From NCBI GenBank assembly GCA_942493345.1, contig OW818695.1, positions 3,472,001 through 3,536,000 on the forward strand: DNA of 64,000 nt, given 5' to 3'. This document shows positions 18,226 to 28,285 of the stretch, one piece after another; within the stretch, counting starts at the first letter, position 1, and each line of letters starts with the position of its first letter. The stretch comes from GWE2-42-39 sp942493345. Lineage in GTDB: Bacteria; Bacteroidota; Bacteroidia; Bacteroidales; Prolixibacteraceae. Both the position numbers and the translations under genes were made by a program. The notes under the pieces were generated by a model. It saw only the letters and a list, made by a program, of their open reading frames with translations, was not told where the DNA came from and made no database searches.

Positions 18226-18255
18226 TTGTCAGGAATAAAAATTACCCTAATTTTG
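18226..18255 (+). promoter_or_regulatory. promoter of the PAP2 phosphatase gene
   Basis: TTG (18226-18228), a 19-nt spacer and a perfect TAATTTTG (18248-18255) match the Bacteroidota consensus. It lies inside the longer open frame that begins at 18148 and therefore supports the ATG at 18289. Confidence 0.7.
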
Positions 18256-18288
18256 ATCGGCAGTAGAAACCTTGTGTTTTCCTCGTTT

Positions 18289-19086
18289 ATGAATAACCGA
18301 AAAATATTGACCGGACTGTTGTTTATCGTAGTACCGATATTTCTTTCGGCACAGGTCGATACCATCCGCCTCAATAAACAGTGCCTGAAGAAATACTGGG
18401 ACGACACCAAAGAAATTGTCCGGTCGCCGGTTCGCTGGCAACAGGATGACTGGCAGCGTTTTGTCGTTTTTACCGCAACCACCGGGGCATTGCTGTTTGC
18501 CGATGAGCCTGTTGCCGATTGGGTGCAGGAACACCGCACCGGTTTTCTCGACGATGTCAGCAAAAATGCTTTTGAACCTTTTGGTGCTGAATATTCGCTG
18601 GCCGTGTGCGGGGCATTGTATGGCTATGGGGTGCTGGCCAAAAACCGGAAGTCGGAAAGTACGGCTTTGCTGGCCGCTGAAAGTTTTGCACTGGCGAGTT
18701 TATTTGCGCGCATTCCAAAATGTTTACTGGGCCGCCAGCGTCCGGACAGCAGCATGGATGCATCGGCTTTGGACTTTGAAGGGCCTTTCGGGGGAAGCAG
18801 TTTCCCTTCCGGGCACACGATTGCCGTTTTTTCGGTTGCATCGGTAATCGCCAATCAGTATCGCGAAACGGTGTGGGTCCCGGTGCTTTCTTATTCGGTT
18901 GCAACCCTGACCGGAATATCGCGCATGTACGACAACCGGCACTGGGCCAGCGATGTTTTTGCCGGTGCAGTCATGGGTATTGCTATCGGAAATTTAGTTT
19001 GTCCGGTCAATAAAAATTCCCGGATCTCGCTTTTACCTGTTAAAATGGGGCCTACGTATGGGGTACGTTTGGCACTATCATTGTAA
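18289..19086 (+). CDS. PAP2-family phosphatase, exported or membrane-associated
   Basis: The 265-residue protein carries all three phosphatidic acid phosphatase type 2 motifs: KCLLGRQRP, a PSGHT block, and SRMYDNRHWASDV. These provide the Lys/Arg phosphate clamp and the catalytic His pair. It begins with a signal peptide (MNNRKILTGLLFIVV) and is likely to act on lipid phosphates at the periplasmic face. The frame is open back to 18148, but the promoter at 18226-18255 and the signal peptide place the start at 18289. Confidence 0.88.
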   Translation: MNNRKILTGLLFIVVPIFLSAQVDTIRLNKQCLKKYWDDTKEIVRSPVRWQQDDWQRFVVFTATTGALLFADEPVADWVQEHRTGFLDDVSKNAFEPFGAEYSLAVCGALYGYGVLAKNRKSESTALLAAESFALASLFARIPKCLLGRQRPDSSMDASALDFEGPFGGSSFPSGHTIAVFSVASVIANQYRETVWVPVLSYSVATLTGISRMYDNRHWASDVFAGAVMGIAIGNLVCPVNKNSRISLLPVKMGPTYGVRLALSL

Positions 19087-19109
19087 TTAATCATCCCAAA
19101 AATAAAATT

Positions 19110-20267
19110 ATGAAACGACTTTTTTATCCTTTGCTTTTTTCGATTTTTATTCTTTCTTCGTGTTCAACCGGAAAAAAGGCGCTCCAACGTGGCGATTACT
19201 ACGATGCAATATCTAAAGCGATTGAGCGGCTTCAGTCCGATCCGGAAAACCGAAATTCAATTCAGGTTATAGAAGAAGGTTATTCATCGGCCATCCAGTA
19301 TTATCAGGAAGAAATTGATTTGACATTGACTGGCAACGACCGTTTCAAATGGGGCAAAGCCGTCGAGATAATGGAAAAAGTAAACAAACTTTCCGAACAG
19401 ATACGAAAAGTTCCCGCAGCCCGGAAACTGGTTCCTGATCCGAAAAACTATGTTTCCGAAATGCGTCCGGCAAAAGAAAAAGCGGCTGGCGAACTATATT
19501 CAGTTGCTCTCGAATTAATGAAGTCGGGGAATAAAGATGATGCCCGGCAGGCCTATCTCTATTTTGTAAAAACCGATCAGATGATCCCGGGGTACCAGGA
19601 TGCAAACCGGATGATCATCGAATCAAAAAAACGGGCCACCTACACCGTGATTGTTGAACAAATACCTGCTTTTTCCGAATTGTACAACCTGTCGGCAATG
19701 TCGTTTTACGACCGCATACTGGGAATGTTGAAGTACAGTTATCCGGAAAAAAGTTTTGTGAATTTTTATTCTGAAAATGAAGCAAGCAACTTCAGAATTG
19801 AACATCCCGACATGATCCTGAGAATAAGTTTCTATGATTTTCATATTGGAAGGGAACAACATACCGAAAGCGAACAGCCACTAAATAAGGTTGTTGAAGA
19901 ACGGGTGAAAGTGAATCGGAAGGATACTGTAATTTACGAAACGAAAGTCCATAATTACAGGGGTACTATTAAAGTTATAAACGATCAGGTTTTAACCGAA
20001 GGATTATTGAAGTACGAAATATTCGATTTTCAGGCCAATAACAGTGTGATAATGAGCGAACGAATTCCGGGACAATTTCTCTGGAACAATGCGTACGGTA
20101 TTTTTGTAGGCGACAAGCAGGTACTCGAATCCAATCATGTTGCATTGCTGAATAATCGTGCCTATCCGCTGCCTTCGCCGCAGGACTTGTTTATCGAATT
20201 TTCGAAACCTGTTTTCGATCAGCTTTCCAGTCGCCTGAGAACTTTTTTTCGCAAGTACGAAAAGTGA
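19110..20267 (+). CDS. lipoprotein with TPR-like helical N-terminus
   Basis: The 385-residue protein has a lipoprotein signal peptide with lipobox LSSCS (Cys at about residue 19). The N-terminal half (GKKALQRGDYYDAISKAIERLQ, then helical segments to about residue 170) looks like degenerate tetratricopeptide repeats. The second half is beta-rich, with no motif I know. It is 24 bp after the PAP2 gene and probably co-transcribed with it. Its role is unknown; a cell-envelope scaffold is the simplest guess. Confidence 0.7.
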   Translation: MKRLFYPLLFSIFILSSCSTGKKALQRGDYYDAISKAIERLQSDPENRNSIQVIEEGYSSAIQYYQEEIDLTLTGNDRFKWGKAVEIMEKVNKLSEQIRKVPAARKLVPDPKNYVSEMRPAKEKAAGELYSVALELMKSGNKDDARQAYLYFVKTDQMIPGYQDANRMIIESKKRATYTVIVEQIPAFSELYNLSAMSFYDRILGMLKYSYPEKSFVNFYSENEASNFRIEHPDMILRISFYDFHIGREQHTESEQPLNKVVEERVKVNRKDTVIYETKVHNYRGTIKVINDQVLTEGLLKYEIFDFQANNSVIMSERIPGQFLWNNAYGIFVGDKQVLESNHVALLNNRAYPLPSPQDLFIEFSKPVFDQLSSRLRTFFRKYEK

Positions 20268-20318
20268 TTCGTAACTTTGTAATAACAAGTCGTGAGTAAT
20301 GAGTATTGAGAATCAATC

Positions 20319-21659
20319 ATGCTGGAAAAATTTTTTACATACATCCGGGAAGAAAATCTGTTCGACCCCCTGCAAAAAGTTTTGCTGGCGGTGAGCGGAG
20401 GAATGGATTCGATGGTTATGTTGTATCTTTTCCAGAAAGCAGGATACGATTTTTCGGTAGCTCATTGCAATTTCAATCTTCGGGGAGAAGAGTCGGACGG
20501 CGACGAACAATTTGTAACCGATTACTGCGACCAACACAATATCCGGCTTTTCCTGAACCGGTTTGAAACGCTTGAATATGCCCGTCAGGAGGGAATTTCG
20601 ATTGAAATGGCAGCCCGCGATTTGCGGTATTCATGGTTCAATAAACTGATGGTTGATGAAAAATTCGATTGCCTGGCAACGGCTCATCACCAGGACGATG
20701 TGATGGAAACATTTTTTATCAACCTGAGCCGGGGAACCGGTATCCGCGGGCTTTCCGGAATTAAACCCAAATCGGGGAAGCTCATCCGCCCCATTTTATT
20801 TGCCGACCGGAATTCGATACGCAACTACGCGGCTTTGCACCAGATCAAAAACCGCGAAGATTCGTCGAACAGCGACACCCGCATCCAGCGCAACTTTATA
20901 CGGCACAAAATCATCCCGCTACTCGATGAGTTTCATCCTTCGTTCCGGAAAAATATTATTAAAACCGTCGATAACCTGAACCAGACCGAAATTCTTTTTC
21001 AGCAAAAAATCGACGAAATAAGGGCCGGCGCAGTAACGGAATATCCCTGGGGCGAAACCATCCGGATTTCGGCCATTGAAACAAGCGATGCGGCACGTAC
21101 CATTCTGTTTGAACTGCTTCGGGAAAAAGGTTTTTCGGCTGAACAGGCCGATGATATGGTTGCTTCCCTGCATGGCGAATCGGGAAAAAAATTCTATTCA
21201 GCAACTCACCGTTTGGTGAAAGACCGCGAAGAACTGATTGTTACAAAAACGGATAACGACCAGCCGGATTTATTTTATATTGAAGAAAATTGTGAAAGCA
21301 TTGAAAAGCCGTTCCGGATGAAGATGGAACGAAAAGTCCGGAATTCATCGTTTCAATTTTCACGAAATCCGATGGTCGCCGACTTCGACTTTGACAAGCT
21401 CGAATTTCCCCTGCTTCTGCGGAAATGGCAGGAAGGAGAGTATTTTCAGCCGTTGGGAATGTTGGGTTACAAAAAACTCAGCGATTATTTTATCGATGAA
21501 AAATATTCCATTCCGGAGAAAGAAAATGCATGGATTCTGGCCAGCGGCAACAAGGTGGTCTGGATTGTCGGAAAGCGGATTGACGACCGTTTTAAGATTG
21601 ATGAAAATACCAAAAATATATTCCGGATTTCGATTCAACGAAATCTGCAGGTCAAATAA
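20319..21659 (+). CDS. tilS: tRNA(Ile)-lysidine synthase
   Basis: The 446-residue protein has the N-type ATP-pyrophosphatase PP-loop SGGMDS at residues 26-31. HHQDDVMET and GIRGLSGI follow, the standard TilS catalytic blocks. The C-terminal substrate-binding domain is present (RKWQEGEYFQPLGM, KKLSDYFID, WIVGKRIDDRFK). It attaches lysine to C34 of the tRNA-Ile CAU anticodon, an essential step. A perfect -7 box TAACTTTG (20272-20279) lies just upstream. Confidence 0.95.
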   Translation: MLEKFFTYIREENLFDPLQKVLLAVSGGMDSMVMLYLFQKAGYDFSVAHCNFNLRGEESDGDEQFVTDYCDQHNIRLFLNRFETLEYARQEGISIEMAARDLRYSWFNKLMVDEKFDCLATAHHQDDVMETFFINLSRGTGIRGLSGIKPKSGKLIRPILFADRNSIRNYAALHQIKNREDSSNSDTRIQRNFIRHKIIPLLDEFHPSFRKNIIKTVDNLNQTEILFQQKIDEIRAGAVTEYPWGETIRISAIETSDAARTILFELLREKGFSAEQADDMVASLHGESGKKFYSATHRLVKDREELIVTKTDNDQPDLFYIEENCESIEKPFRMKMERKVRNSSFQFSRNPMVADFDFDKLEFPLLLRKWQEGEYFQPLGMLGYKKLSDYFIDEKYSIPEKENAWILASGNKVVWIVGKRIDDRFKIDENTKNIFRISIQRNLQVK

Positions 21660-21744
21660 TCATAAAAATATCAAATTCATATACAGCATTAATCATTTGC
21701 TGGCAGCAATGTATTACCTTTGATGCGATTTTAGAAAAGATAAC

Positions 21745-23004
21745 ATGAGGTTTGATGAGTTTGATTTGCATGACCAAATTTTGGATGCAATTGGTTACAT
21801 GAGTTACGAAAAGGCTTCTCCGATTCAGGAAATGGTAATCCCGATTATTTTAGACGACAAAGATTTACTGGCCTGTGCACAGACCGGAACCGGCAAAACA
21901 GCAGCTTTTGCACTTCCTATTCTGGACAAAATAGCAGCCGACGACAACCACGACCTCTCGACCTTGATTATTGTTCCGACCCGCGAGCTGGCCATCCAGA
22001 TCAACCAGCAAATACAAGGTTTCAGTTACTTTCTGAACGTCAATTCGGTGGCCGTGTACGGTGGTCGCGAAGGTTCCGACTGGGAACAGGAAAGCCGCGC
22101 GCTGACTGCCGGAACGAACATTATTGTTGCAACTCCCGGGAAACTGATTTCGCATTTAAACCTGGGCTACGTTAAATTCGACAAAGTAAAATACGTCATT
22201 CTCGACGAGGCCGATCGCATGCTCGACATCGGTTTCCACGACGATATTCTCCGCATTCTCAGTTACGTTCCTGAAAAACATCAAACCCTGATGTTTTCGG
22301 CCACCATGCCCAAAAAAATCAGGGAACTGGCTTCTAAAATTTTAAATGAACCGGTAGAAATCAGTACCGAAATTTCGAAGCCGGCCGAAGGCGTGCTTCA
22401 GGCTGCATACATGGTATACAACGAACAAAAAATTGCCCTGATCGACAGCCTGATCGGAGACAAAACCGATTACGACAGCATATTGATTTTTACTTCAACG
22501 AAGAAATATGTGTTCGATATCGCCCGTGCCTTGCGGAAACATGGAAACACGGTAAAAGGTATTTCTTCCGATCTGGAACAGAAAGAGCGCGAAGAAGTGC
22601 TTATGGATTTTAAAGCAAAACGCACCCGCATTCTGGTGGCTACCGACGTACTCAGTCGTGGAATCGACATCAAAGACATTAACCTGATCATCAACTACGA
22701 CGTGCCTTCTTCGGCTGAAGATTATGTGCACCGAGTGGGCCGGACCGCCCGTGCCGACAAAACCGGGGTGGCAATTACCTTGATTAATGAAAAGGACACG
22801 GGCAAATTTCAGCGTATTGAGCAACTTATCGAGCGTGAAGTTATTAAATTGCCTTTGCCGGAAGGACTGGGACAAGGACCTGAATGGAAAATCCGGGCTG
22901 GTGGCGGCGGTGGCCGGAGAGAAGGCAAACGACCATTCTACGGGAAAAGACGCAACCAGCAAGGGCGCGACAACCGGCCCCAAAACAAACCGTCAGCTTC
23001 GTAG
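21745..23004 (+). CDS. DEAD-box RNA helicase (RhlE-like)
   Basis: The 419-residue protein has the full helicase set: a Q motif (ASPIQ), AQTGTGKT at 45-52, PTRELA, DEAD at 154-157, SAT near 185, and HRVGRTAR in the second RecA domain. The tail is short, Gly/Arg-rich and basic (GGGGGRREGKRP onward), as is common in bacterial RhlE-type helicases that act on rRNA and mRNA. A -7 box TACCTTTG lies at 21715-21722. The exact orthology within the RhlE/SrmB/CsdA group is not resolved. Confidence 0.92.
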   Translation: MRFDEFDLHDQILDAIGYMSYEKASPIQEMVIPIILDDKDLLACAQTGTGKTAAFALPILDKIAADDNHDLSTLIIVPTRELAIQINQQIQGFSYFLNVNSVAVYGGREGSDWEQESRALTAGTNIIVATPGKLISHLNLGYVKFDKVKYVILDEADRMLDIGFHDDILRILSYVPEKHQTLMFSATMPKKIRELASKILNEPVEISTEISKPAEGVLQAAYMVYNEQKIALIDSLIGDKTDYDSILIFTSTKKYVFDIARALRKHGNTVKGISSDLEQKEREEVLMDFKAKRTRILVATDVLSRGIDIKDINLIINYDVPSSAEDYVHRVGRTARADKTGVAITLINEKDTGKFQRIEQLIEREVIKLPLPEGLGQGPEWKIRAGGGGGRREGKRPFYGKRRNQQGRDNRPQNKPSAS

Positions 23005-23187
23005 TTATCGGGTACATCTTGTGTCGGGATAAATGCTCCGGCGTTTTGCTGCAAATCCGGCAAAATCAGCTTCATCTTTTTCCTGAAATCAGTTTTATCT
23101 TTTTTCCAGATAAAATAAGTTATTTGTATCTTGTCGGTTCGAAAAAAGAATCGATTGGGGGTATGAATTTCTTAAAGAGATAGAACA

Positions 23188-25329
23188 ATGGCCAATTTTT
23201 TTGAATATTTTTTTAATGAATTTAATTATCCATTAACCAATCCGGTACTCGTTTTTTCAGTTATTTTATTCATCATTCTCCTGGCCCCGATTGTCCTTCG
23301 AAAACTAAATATCCCGGGCATCATCGGGTTGATTATCTCCGGCATGATCATTGGCCCCCACGGGGTTAATATTCTTGAAAAAAACAGTGCAATTGAACTT
23401 TTCTCGACCATTGGCTTGCTGTATATCATGTTCATTGCCGGACTCGATCTGGACCTGAATGAATTCAAGGCAAACCGGAACAAAAGTTTGCTGTTCGGAC
23501 TTTTTACATTCATTTTTCCTTTAAGCATCGGGTTCCCGGTTTGCCACTACCTTTTGGGATACGATCTGAATGCAAGTTTTCTGACCGCAAGTATGTTTGC
23601 GACCCATACGCTGGTGGCCTATCCCATTGTCAGTAAATTGGGCGTTTCCAAGAACCAGGCGGTGGCAGTTACCGTAGGTGGAACAATTTTAACCGACACC
23701 GCCGTTCTGATCACATTGGCTATCATTATCGGGAACAGCAGCGGCAGTCTGAACCAGACATTCTGGATCCGACTGGGGGTTTCTCTTATTATTTTCTCGA
23801 TCATCATGTTCCTGCTCATTCCCAAAATTGCCCGGTGGTTTTTTCAGAAAATGGAAAGTGAAAAACATGCCCATTACATCTTCGTTTTATCGATTGTATT
23901 TTTCGCTGCCTTTCTTGCTGAAGTTGCCGGACTTGAGCCCATTATCGGCGCGTTCGTTGCCGGGCTTGCACTGAACCCGCTGATTCCGCATTCGTCGGCG
24001 CTGATGAACCGGATCGAATTTATCGGAAACTCGCTGTTTATTCCTTTTTTCCTGATTTCTGTGGGCATGATTGTCGATATCAGGGTAATTCTGAAAGGGC
24101 CTGAAGCGGTAATTGTTGCCGTAGTTCTGACTTCTGTCGCACTGTTTGGGAAATGGTTTGCAGCTTTTTTCTCCCAGCTCATTTTCAAATACACAAAAGC
24201 CCAGCGCCAGCTTATTTTCGGGTTAAGCAGTTCGCATGCAGCAGCTACTTTGGCAGTAATCCTTGTCGGTTACCAATCGGGCATACTCGACGAAAATATC
24301 CTCAACGGAACCATCATCCTGATCCTGGTAACCTGCATCGTTGCTTCTCTTGTAACTGAAAAAGCGGCAAAGAAAATATTGCTCTCCGGAGAAAAAGGCG
24401 TTTTTCCTGTTGAAAAGAAAACATTATCGAGAACAGAACGCATTTTATTGCCGATAGCAAACATTAAAAACATTGATAAACTTCTGGAATTTGCATTATT
24501 AATCAAGGATAAAAGATCGCCCAACCCGATTTCCATCCTTTCGGTGGTGCCTAACAACGACGAAGCTGAAACAAACATTGTTGCGACCCGGAAAAAACTG
24601 GAAGAACACATCGGGCAAGGCGCTGCAACCGAAACAAAAATCGATGCCATAACAACAATCGACCATAATCCGGTAAGTGGAATTACACGAATTTCAAGGG
24701 AAATTATGGCCGATATTATTATTCTTGGCTGGCCCCAAAAAATCAGCTTCATCGACAAATTATTGGGCGAAAGAATTAGTTCCCTGATCAACAGCATTAG
24801 TAAAAACGTGTTTATTTGTTTCATCGAGAAGCCATTTGTTGTTCAGAAACGAATCGTAATCATTTCCCCTCCTTTATCGGAAAGGGAAAATGGCTTTGAA
24901 TTATGGGTACAGAAAATATTCAAATTGGCGAATGAATTCAGTATCCCGATTTTGCACTTTGGGAGTACAAATACTCGGGATGAAATTCGTGAATTAATAC
25001 ACAAAAAACGCTTGACCGGTTCCATCATTTTTCAAACCTTTCAGGGAGTTGAAGACTTTTCAGTAATATCAAAACAGACCACCCCCGATGATCTTATTGT
25101 ATTTATTTCGGCAAGAAGAAATTCGATTTCATACTATTCGCTATTGGATAATATTCCTCACCGGCTTGAAAAACATTTTACCGACAACAATATCATTGTG
25201 ATTTACCCGCAACAATTCAATCATTTTCCAAAAGAATATAATGAATTGTCGGATCTCTCTGGGTTCAGGGGAATTGAAACGATAGGAACAATCGGAAAAG
25301 GTATCAGCAAAATATTTAAAAAAGAATGA
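23188..25329 (+). CDS. CPA2-family cation/proton antiporter with a cytosolic C-terminal domain
   Basis: The 713-residue protein has 12 or so membrane helices over residues 20-395. They include GLIISGMIIGPHGVNIL near the start and AFVAGLALNP at about residue 255, which is typical of Na+/H+ or K+/H+ exchangers of the NapA/KefB group. The remaining 310 residues form soluble alpha/beta units resembling a degenerate tandem universal-stress-protein pair rather than a TrkA-N domain, since no GxGxxG is seen. It probably exchanges Na+ or K+ for H+ across the inner membrane under nucleotide control. Ion specificity is unknown. Confidence 0.87.
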   Translation: MANFFEYFFNEFNYPLTNPVLVFSVILFIILLAPIVLRKLNIPGIIGLIISGMIIGPHGVNILEKNSAIELFSTIGLLYIMFIAGLDLDLNEFKANRNKSLLFGLFTFIFPLSIGFPVCHYLLGYDLNASFLTASMFATHTLVAYPIVSKLGVSKNQAVAVTVGGTILTDTAVLITLAIIIGNSSGSLNQTFWIRLGVSLIIFSIIMFLLIPKIARWFFQKMESEKHAHYIFVLSIVFFAAFLAEVAGLEPIIGAFVAGLALNPLIPHSSALMNRIEFIGNSLFIPFFLISVGMIVDIRVILKGPEAVIVAVVLTSVALFGKWFAAFFSQLIFKYTKAQRQLIFGLSSSHAAATLAVILVGYQSGILDENILNGTIILILVTCIVASLVTEKAAKKILLSGEKGVFPVEKKTLSRTERILLPIANIKNIDKLLEFALLIKDKRSPNPISILSVVPNNDEAETNIVATRKKLEEHIGQGAATETKIDAITTIDHNPVSGITRISREIMADIIILGWPQKISFIDKLLGERISSLINSISKNVFICFIEKPFVVQKRIVIISPPLSERENGFELWVQKIFKLANEFSIPILHFGSTNTRDEIRELIHKKRLTGSIIFQTFQGVEDFSVISKQTTPDDLIVFISARRNSISYYSLLDNIPHRLEKHFTDNNIIVIYPQQFNHFPKEYNELSDLSGFRGIETIGTIGKGISKIFKKE

Positions 25330-25440
25330 TCATTTTTCCCTGCTAGGCTGGTTCATCTGAAGTTCTTAAAATGAGGCCTTAATTTGAACCTGATATTATT
25401 TTTTGTAGAAGAAAATGCGACGATCAAATTAGCAACTACA

Positions 25441-26706
25441 ATGAGAACATTTTTTATTACGCTATTTTTTGTTATCCCCGTCATTATGAATGCACAGGTA
25501 AGTAAAACAATTACCAGCGAGGCAGATGTACCTGCATACGAATTGCCTGATGTTCTGGTCTCTTTAAAAGGGAAAAAGATTAGAAATGTAAAGAAATGGG
25601 AAAAAACAAGAAGGCCTGAAATCCTTAATTTGTTTCAGGATGAAGTATATGGTCGAGTGCCTGGAGATTTAAGAATAACCCGTAGCAGACTTGTTGAAGA
25701 AGATGACAATGCCTTAGCTGGCATTGCAAAAAGGAAACAGGTGGTCCTGACCTTCGTGAAAAACGGGATGGAACTCAACGTCGAAATACTGATGTATTTA
25801 CCAAAAGGAATTCAGAATTTTCCGTTGTTTTTGGGCTATAATTTTTATGGCAACCATACCACGAATAGTGATGCTGCCATTCGCCTTACCGAATCCTGGG
25901 TAAACGATAATCCGGCTTTCGGAATTGTAAATAACCAGATTACAGAACAATCGCGTGGGGTGAGAGCTGAACGATGGCCTGTGGAAGAAATCATAAAATC
26001 GGGATGTGGGTTAGCAACAATCTATTACGGTGATATTGATCCCGACCGGAATAATTTTGAGGACGGGGTTCATCCGTTTTTCTACGATAAGTCGCAACAT
26101 GAGCCTGCCGATGACGAATGGGGTGCAATTGCCGCGTGGGCATGGGGCTTGTCAAGGGCGCTCGATTATTTCGAAACCGATAAAGATATTGATGCAACCA
26201 AAGTTGCCGTAATCGGGCATTCGCGCCTCGGGAAAACCGCTTTATGGGCCGGGGCAACCGATCAACGTTTTGCAGCTGTCATTTCAAATGATTCGGGATG
26301 CGGCGGCGCGGCTATTTCGCGAAGAAAATTTGGCGAAACGGTGGCTCGCATCAATACCAGTTTCCCACACTGGTTTTGTAATAACTTCAATAAATACAAT
26401 AACCACGAAGAAAAACTGCCTGTCGATCAACACATGTTGCTGGCCTTGGTTGCACCACGCCCCTTATATGTTGCGAGTGCCACTGAAGACCTTTGGTCCG
26501 ACCCACGCGGCGAATTTCTGTCGGCTAAATTTGCTTCGCCGGTATATCGGTTGTATGGACTGGAAGGCTTGCCTGCCGCTGAAATGCCGGAAGCAGATTC
26601 ACCGGTAAAAGGGATCATCAGTTATCATATCCGCACCGGGAAACACGATATTACCGGGTACGACTGGAAGCAGTATATCGAGTTTGTAAAGAAATATGTA
26701 AATTAA
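25441..26706 (+). CDS. secreted CE15-like glucuronoyl esterase/acetyl xylan esterase family protein
   Basis: The 421-residue protein starts with a signal peptide (MRTFFITLFFVIPVIMNAQ). It has an alpha/beta-hydrolase nucleophile elbow GHSRLGKTALWAG, then SNDSGCGGAAISRR, VAPRPLYVASATEDLWSDPRGEF and a C-terminal TGKHDITGYDW that supplies the catalytic His. This is the layout of bacterial CE15 enzymes, which cut ester bonds to 4-O-methylglucuronate; some act on other esters. It lies 75 bp upstream of rhamnulokinase on the same strand. I start it at the ATG at 25441, because the open frame back to 25384 would put 19 residues ahead of the signal peptide. Confidence 0.85.
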   Translation: MRTFFITLFFVIPVIMNAQVSKTITSEADVPAYELPDVLVSLKGKKIRNVKKWEKTRRPEILNLFQDEVYGRVPGDLRITRSRLVEEDDNALAGIAKRKQVVLTFVKNGMELNVEILMYLPKGIQNFPLFLGYNFYGNHTTNSDAAIRLTESWVNDNPAFGIVNNQITEQSRGVRAERWPVEEIIKSGCGLATIYYGDIDPDRNNFEDGVHPFFYDKSQHEPADDEWGAIAAWAWGLSRALDYFETDKDIDATKVAVIGHSRLGKTALWAGATDQRFAAVISNDSGCGGAAISRRKFGETVARINTSFPHWFCNNFNKYNNHEEKLPVDQHMLLALVAPRPLYVASATEDLWSDPRGEFLSAKFASPVYRLYGLEGLPAAEMPEADSPVKGIISYHIRTGKHDITGYDWKQYIEFVKKYVN

Positions 26707-26781
26707 TCGCAGGACAGGTCAGCATAGTTCTCCGAAAAGTATTTATTTTGCCTGTTCATTGAACCATTAAAAAAAACGACT

Positions 26782-28254
26782 ATGAACAGGCATCATTTTT
26801 TGGCTTTTGATTTGGGCGCATCAAGCGGAAGGGCAATTCTCGGAACATTGAGCGAAGGAAAACTTGAACTTACCGAGATTCATCGTTTTGAAAACCGGAT
26901 GCAGCTAATTCACGGGAGCTATTTCTGGAACATTTTTAGTTTGTTCGATGAATTAAAAACAGGGTTGAAAAAATGTATCTGCGATTTCCATATTCAACCT
27001 GAATCAATTGGAATTGATACATGGGGAGTCGATTTTGTTCATTTAAACAAAGAAGGGCAAATTGTGTCGCTGCCCTTTGCCTACCGCGATTCGCGCACCG
27101 ACCATGCCATCGAAGAGTTGTTTCAGCAAATTCCAAAAGACGAAGTATATTTGCAGACCGGCATCCAGGTTATGCAGTTCAACAGTCTGTTCCAGTTGTT
27201 TTCGATGGTGCAGCAAAACGCATCAATTTTGAAAATTACCAGCGACATTTTGTTCATGCCCGATGCTCTGGCCTATTTGTTTTCAGGAGTAAAAAAAGCT
27301 GAATTTTCGATTGCCAGCACCAGCCAGATGTTAAAACCAGGAACCAATAAGTGGCAGTCTGATTTAATTGCGAAGGTCGGGATTGATGAATCGATCATGC
27401 AGGAGATCGTTTGGCCCGGAACAGTCACCGGCGAATTGTTGCCGGAAGTGATGGAACAAACCGGCAGCAGCAAAATTCCGGTGGTTGCTGTCGGCGGACA
27501 CGATACCGCTTCGGCGGTTGCTTCAGTGCCTGCAGAAGGTGGAAGCTGGGTTTTTATCAGCTCCGGAACCTGGTCGGTTATGGGCATCGAAAGTGTGGTG
27601 CCAATTATTTCTGAAGAAACCCTGAAAATGAATTTCACGAATGAGGGAGGAGTGGAAGGAACGACCCGATTTTCAAAAAATATCATGGGCATGTGGCTCA
27701 TCCAGGAATGCCGCCGGGCGTGGACCCGCGAAGTGGAATATTCGTGGCCGGAAATGGTCGGGCTTGCAAGCAATTCAGAACCTTTTAAATACATTATCGA
27801 TCCGGATGATCCGTCATTTTTAAACCCTTCGGATATGCCCGCCGCCATTTGCGCTTTTTGCGAAAAAACAGGGCAGGGGAGGCCCTGCAACCATGCTGAA
27901 ATTATTCGTTGTGTATATGACAGTTTGGCTTTGAAATACCGGTTTACTCTGGATCAGATTATTTCTGTCACAGGCATTCAGGTTACAAAAATTCATATTA
28001 TCGGAGGTGGTTCAAATAATCATTTTCTGTGCCAGCTCACTGCCGATGCTACCGGTTTACCGGTTGTTGCCGGCCCGACCGAAGCGACGGCAACCGGGAA
28101 TATCATGATGCAGGCAAAAGCGCTGGGACACATTCATTCGCTGGACGAAATGAGACGGATTATCAGCCACTCGTTTGGCGTACTGCAGTTCGAACCTTCG
28201 GGGGAACTCGATTGGGAAAAACCGTATTCGAAATTTTTAAGCATTACCCAATAA
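26782..28254 (+). CDS. rhaB: rhamnulokinase
   Basis: The 490-residue FGGY-family kinase opens with FDLGASSGRAILG, the phosphate-binding loop characteristic of RhaB. WGVDFV, VGGHDTASAV, SSGTWSVMG and IHIIGGGSNN follow, all conserved in rhamnulokinases. It phosphorylates L-rhamnulose to L-rhamnulose 1-phosphate. No rhamnose isomerase or aldolase gene is in the window, so the rest of the pathway lies elsewhere. Next to an esterase of the CE15 type it points to rhamnose- and uronate-containing glycans such as rhamnogalacturonan or ulvan. Confidence 0.93.
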   Translation: MNRHHFLAFDLGASSGRAILGTLSEGKLELTEIHRFENRMQLIHGSYFWNIFSLFDELKTGLKKCICDFHIQPESIGIDTWGVDFVHLNKEGQIVSLPFAYRDSRTDHAIEELFQQIPKDEVYLQTGIQVMQFNSLFQLFSMVQQNASILKITSDILFMPDALAYLFSGVKKAEFSIASTSQMLKPGTNKWQSDLIAKVGIDESIMQEIVWPGTVTGELLPEVMEQTGSSKIPVVAVGGHDTASAVASVPAEGGSWVFISSGTWSVMGIESVVPIISEETLKMNFTNEGGVEGTTRFSKNIMGMWLIQECRRAWTREVEYSWPEMVGLASNSEPFKYIIDPDDPSFLNPSDMPAAICAFCEKTGQGRPCNHAEIIRCVYDSLALKYRFTLDQIISVTGIQVTKIHIIGGGSNNHFLCQLTADATGLPVVAGPTEATATGNIMMQAKALGHIHSLDEMRRIISHSFGVLQFEPSGELDWEKPYSKFLSITQ

Positions 28255-28285
28255 TCAGCTTCAGAGGAAAAATTCATCTTGTATT

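Noticed and set aside
18148..18288. Upstream extension of the PAP2 phosphatase frame
   Set aside because: A good promoter (18226-18255) lies inside it and a signal peptide starts at 18289.
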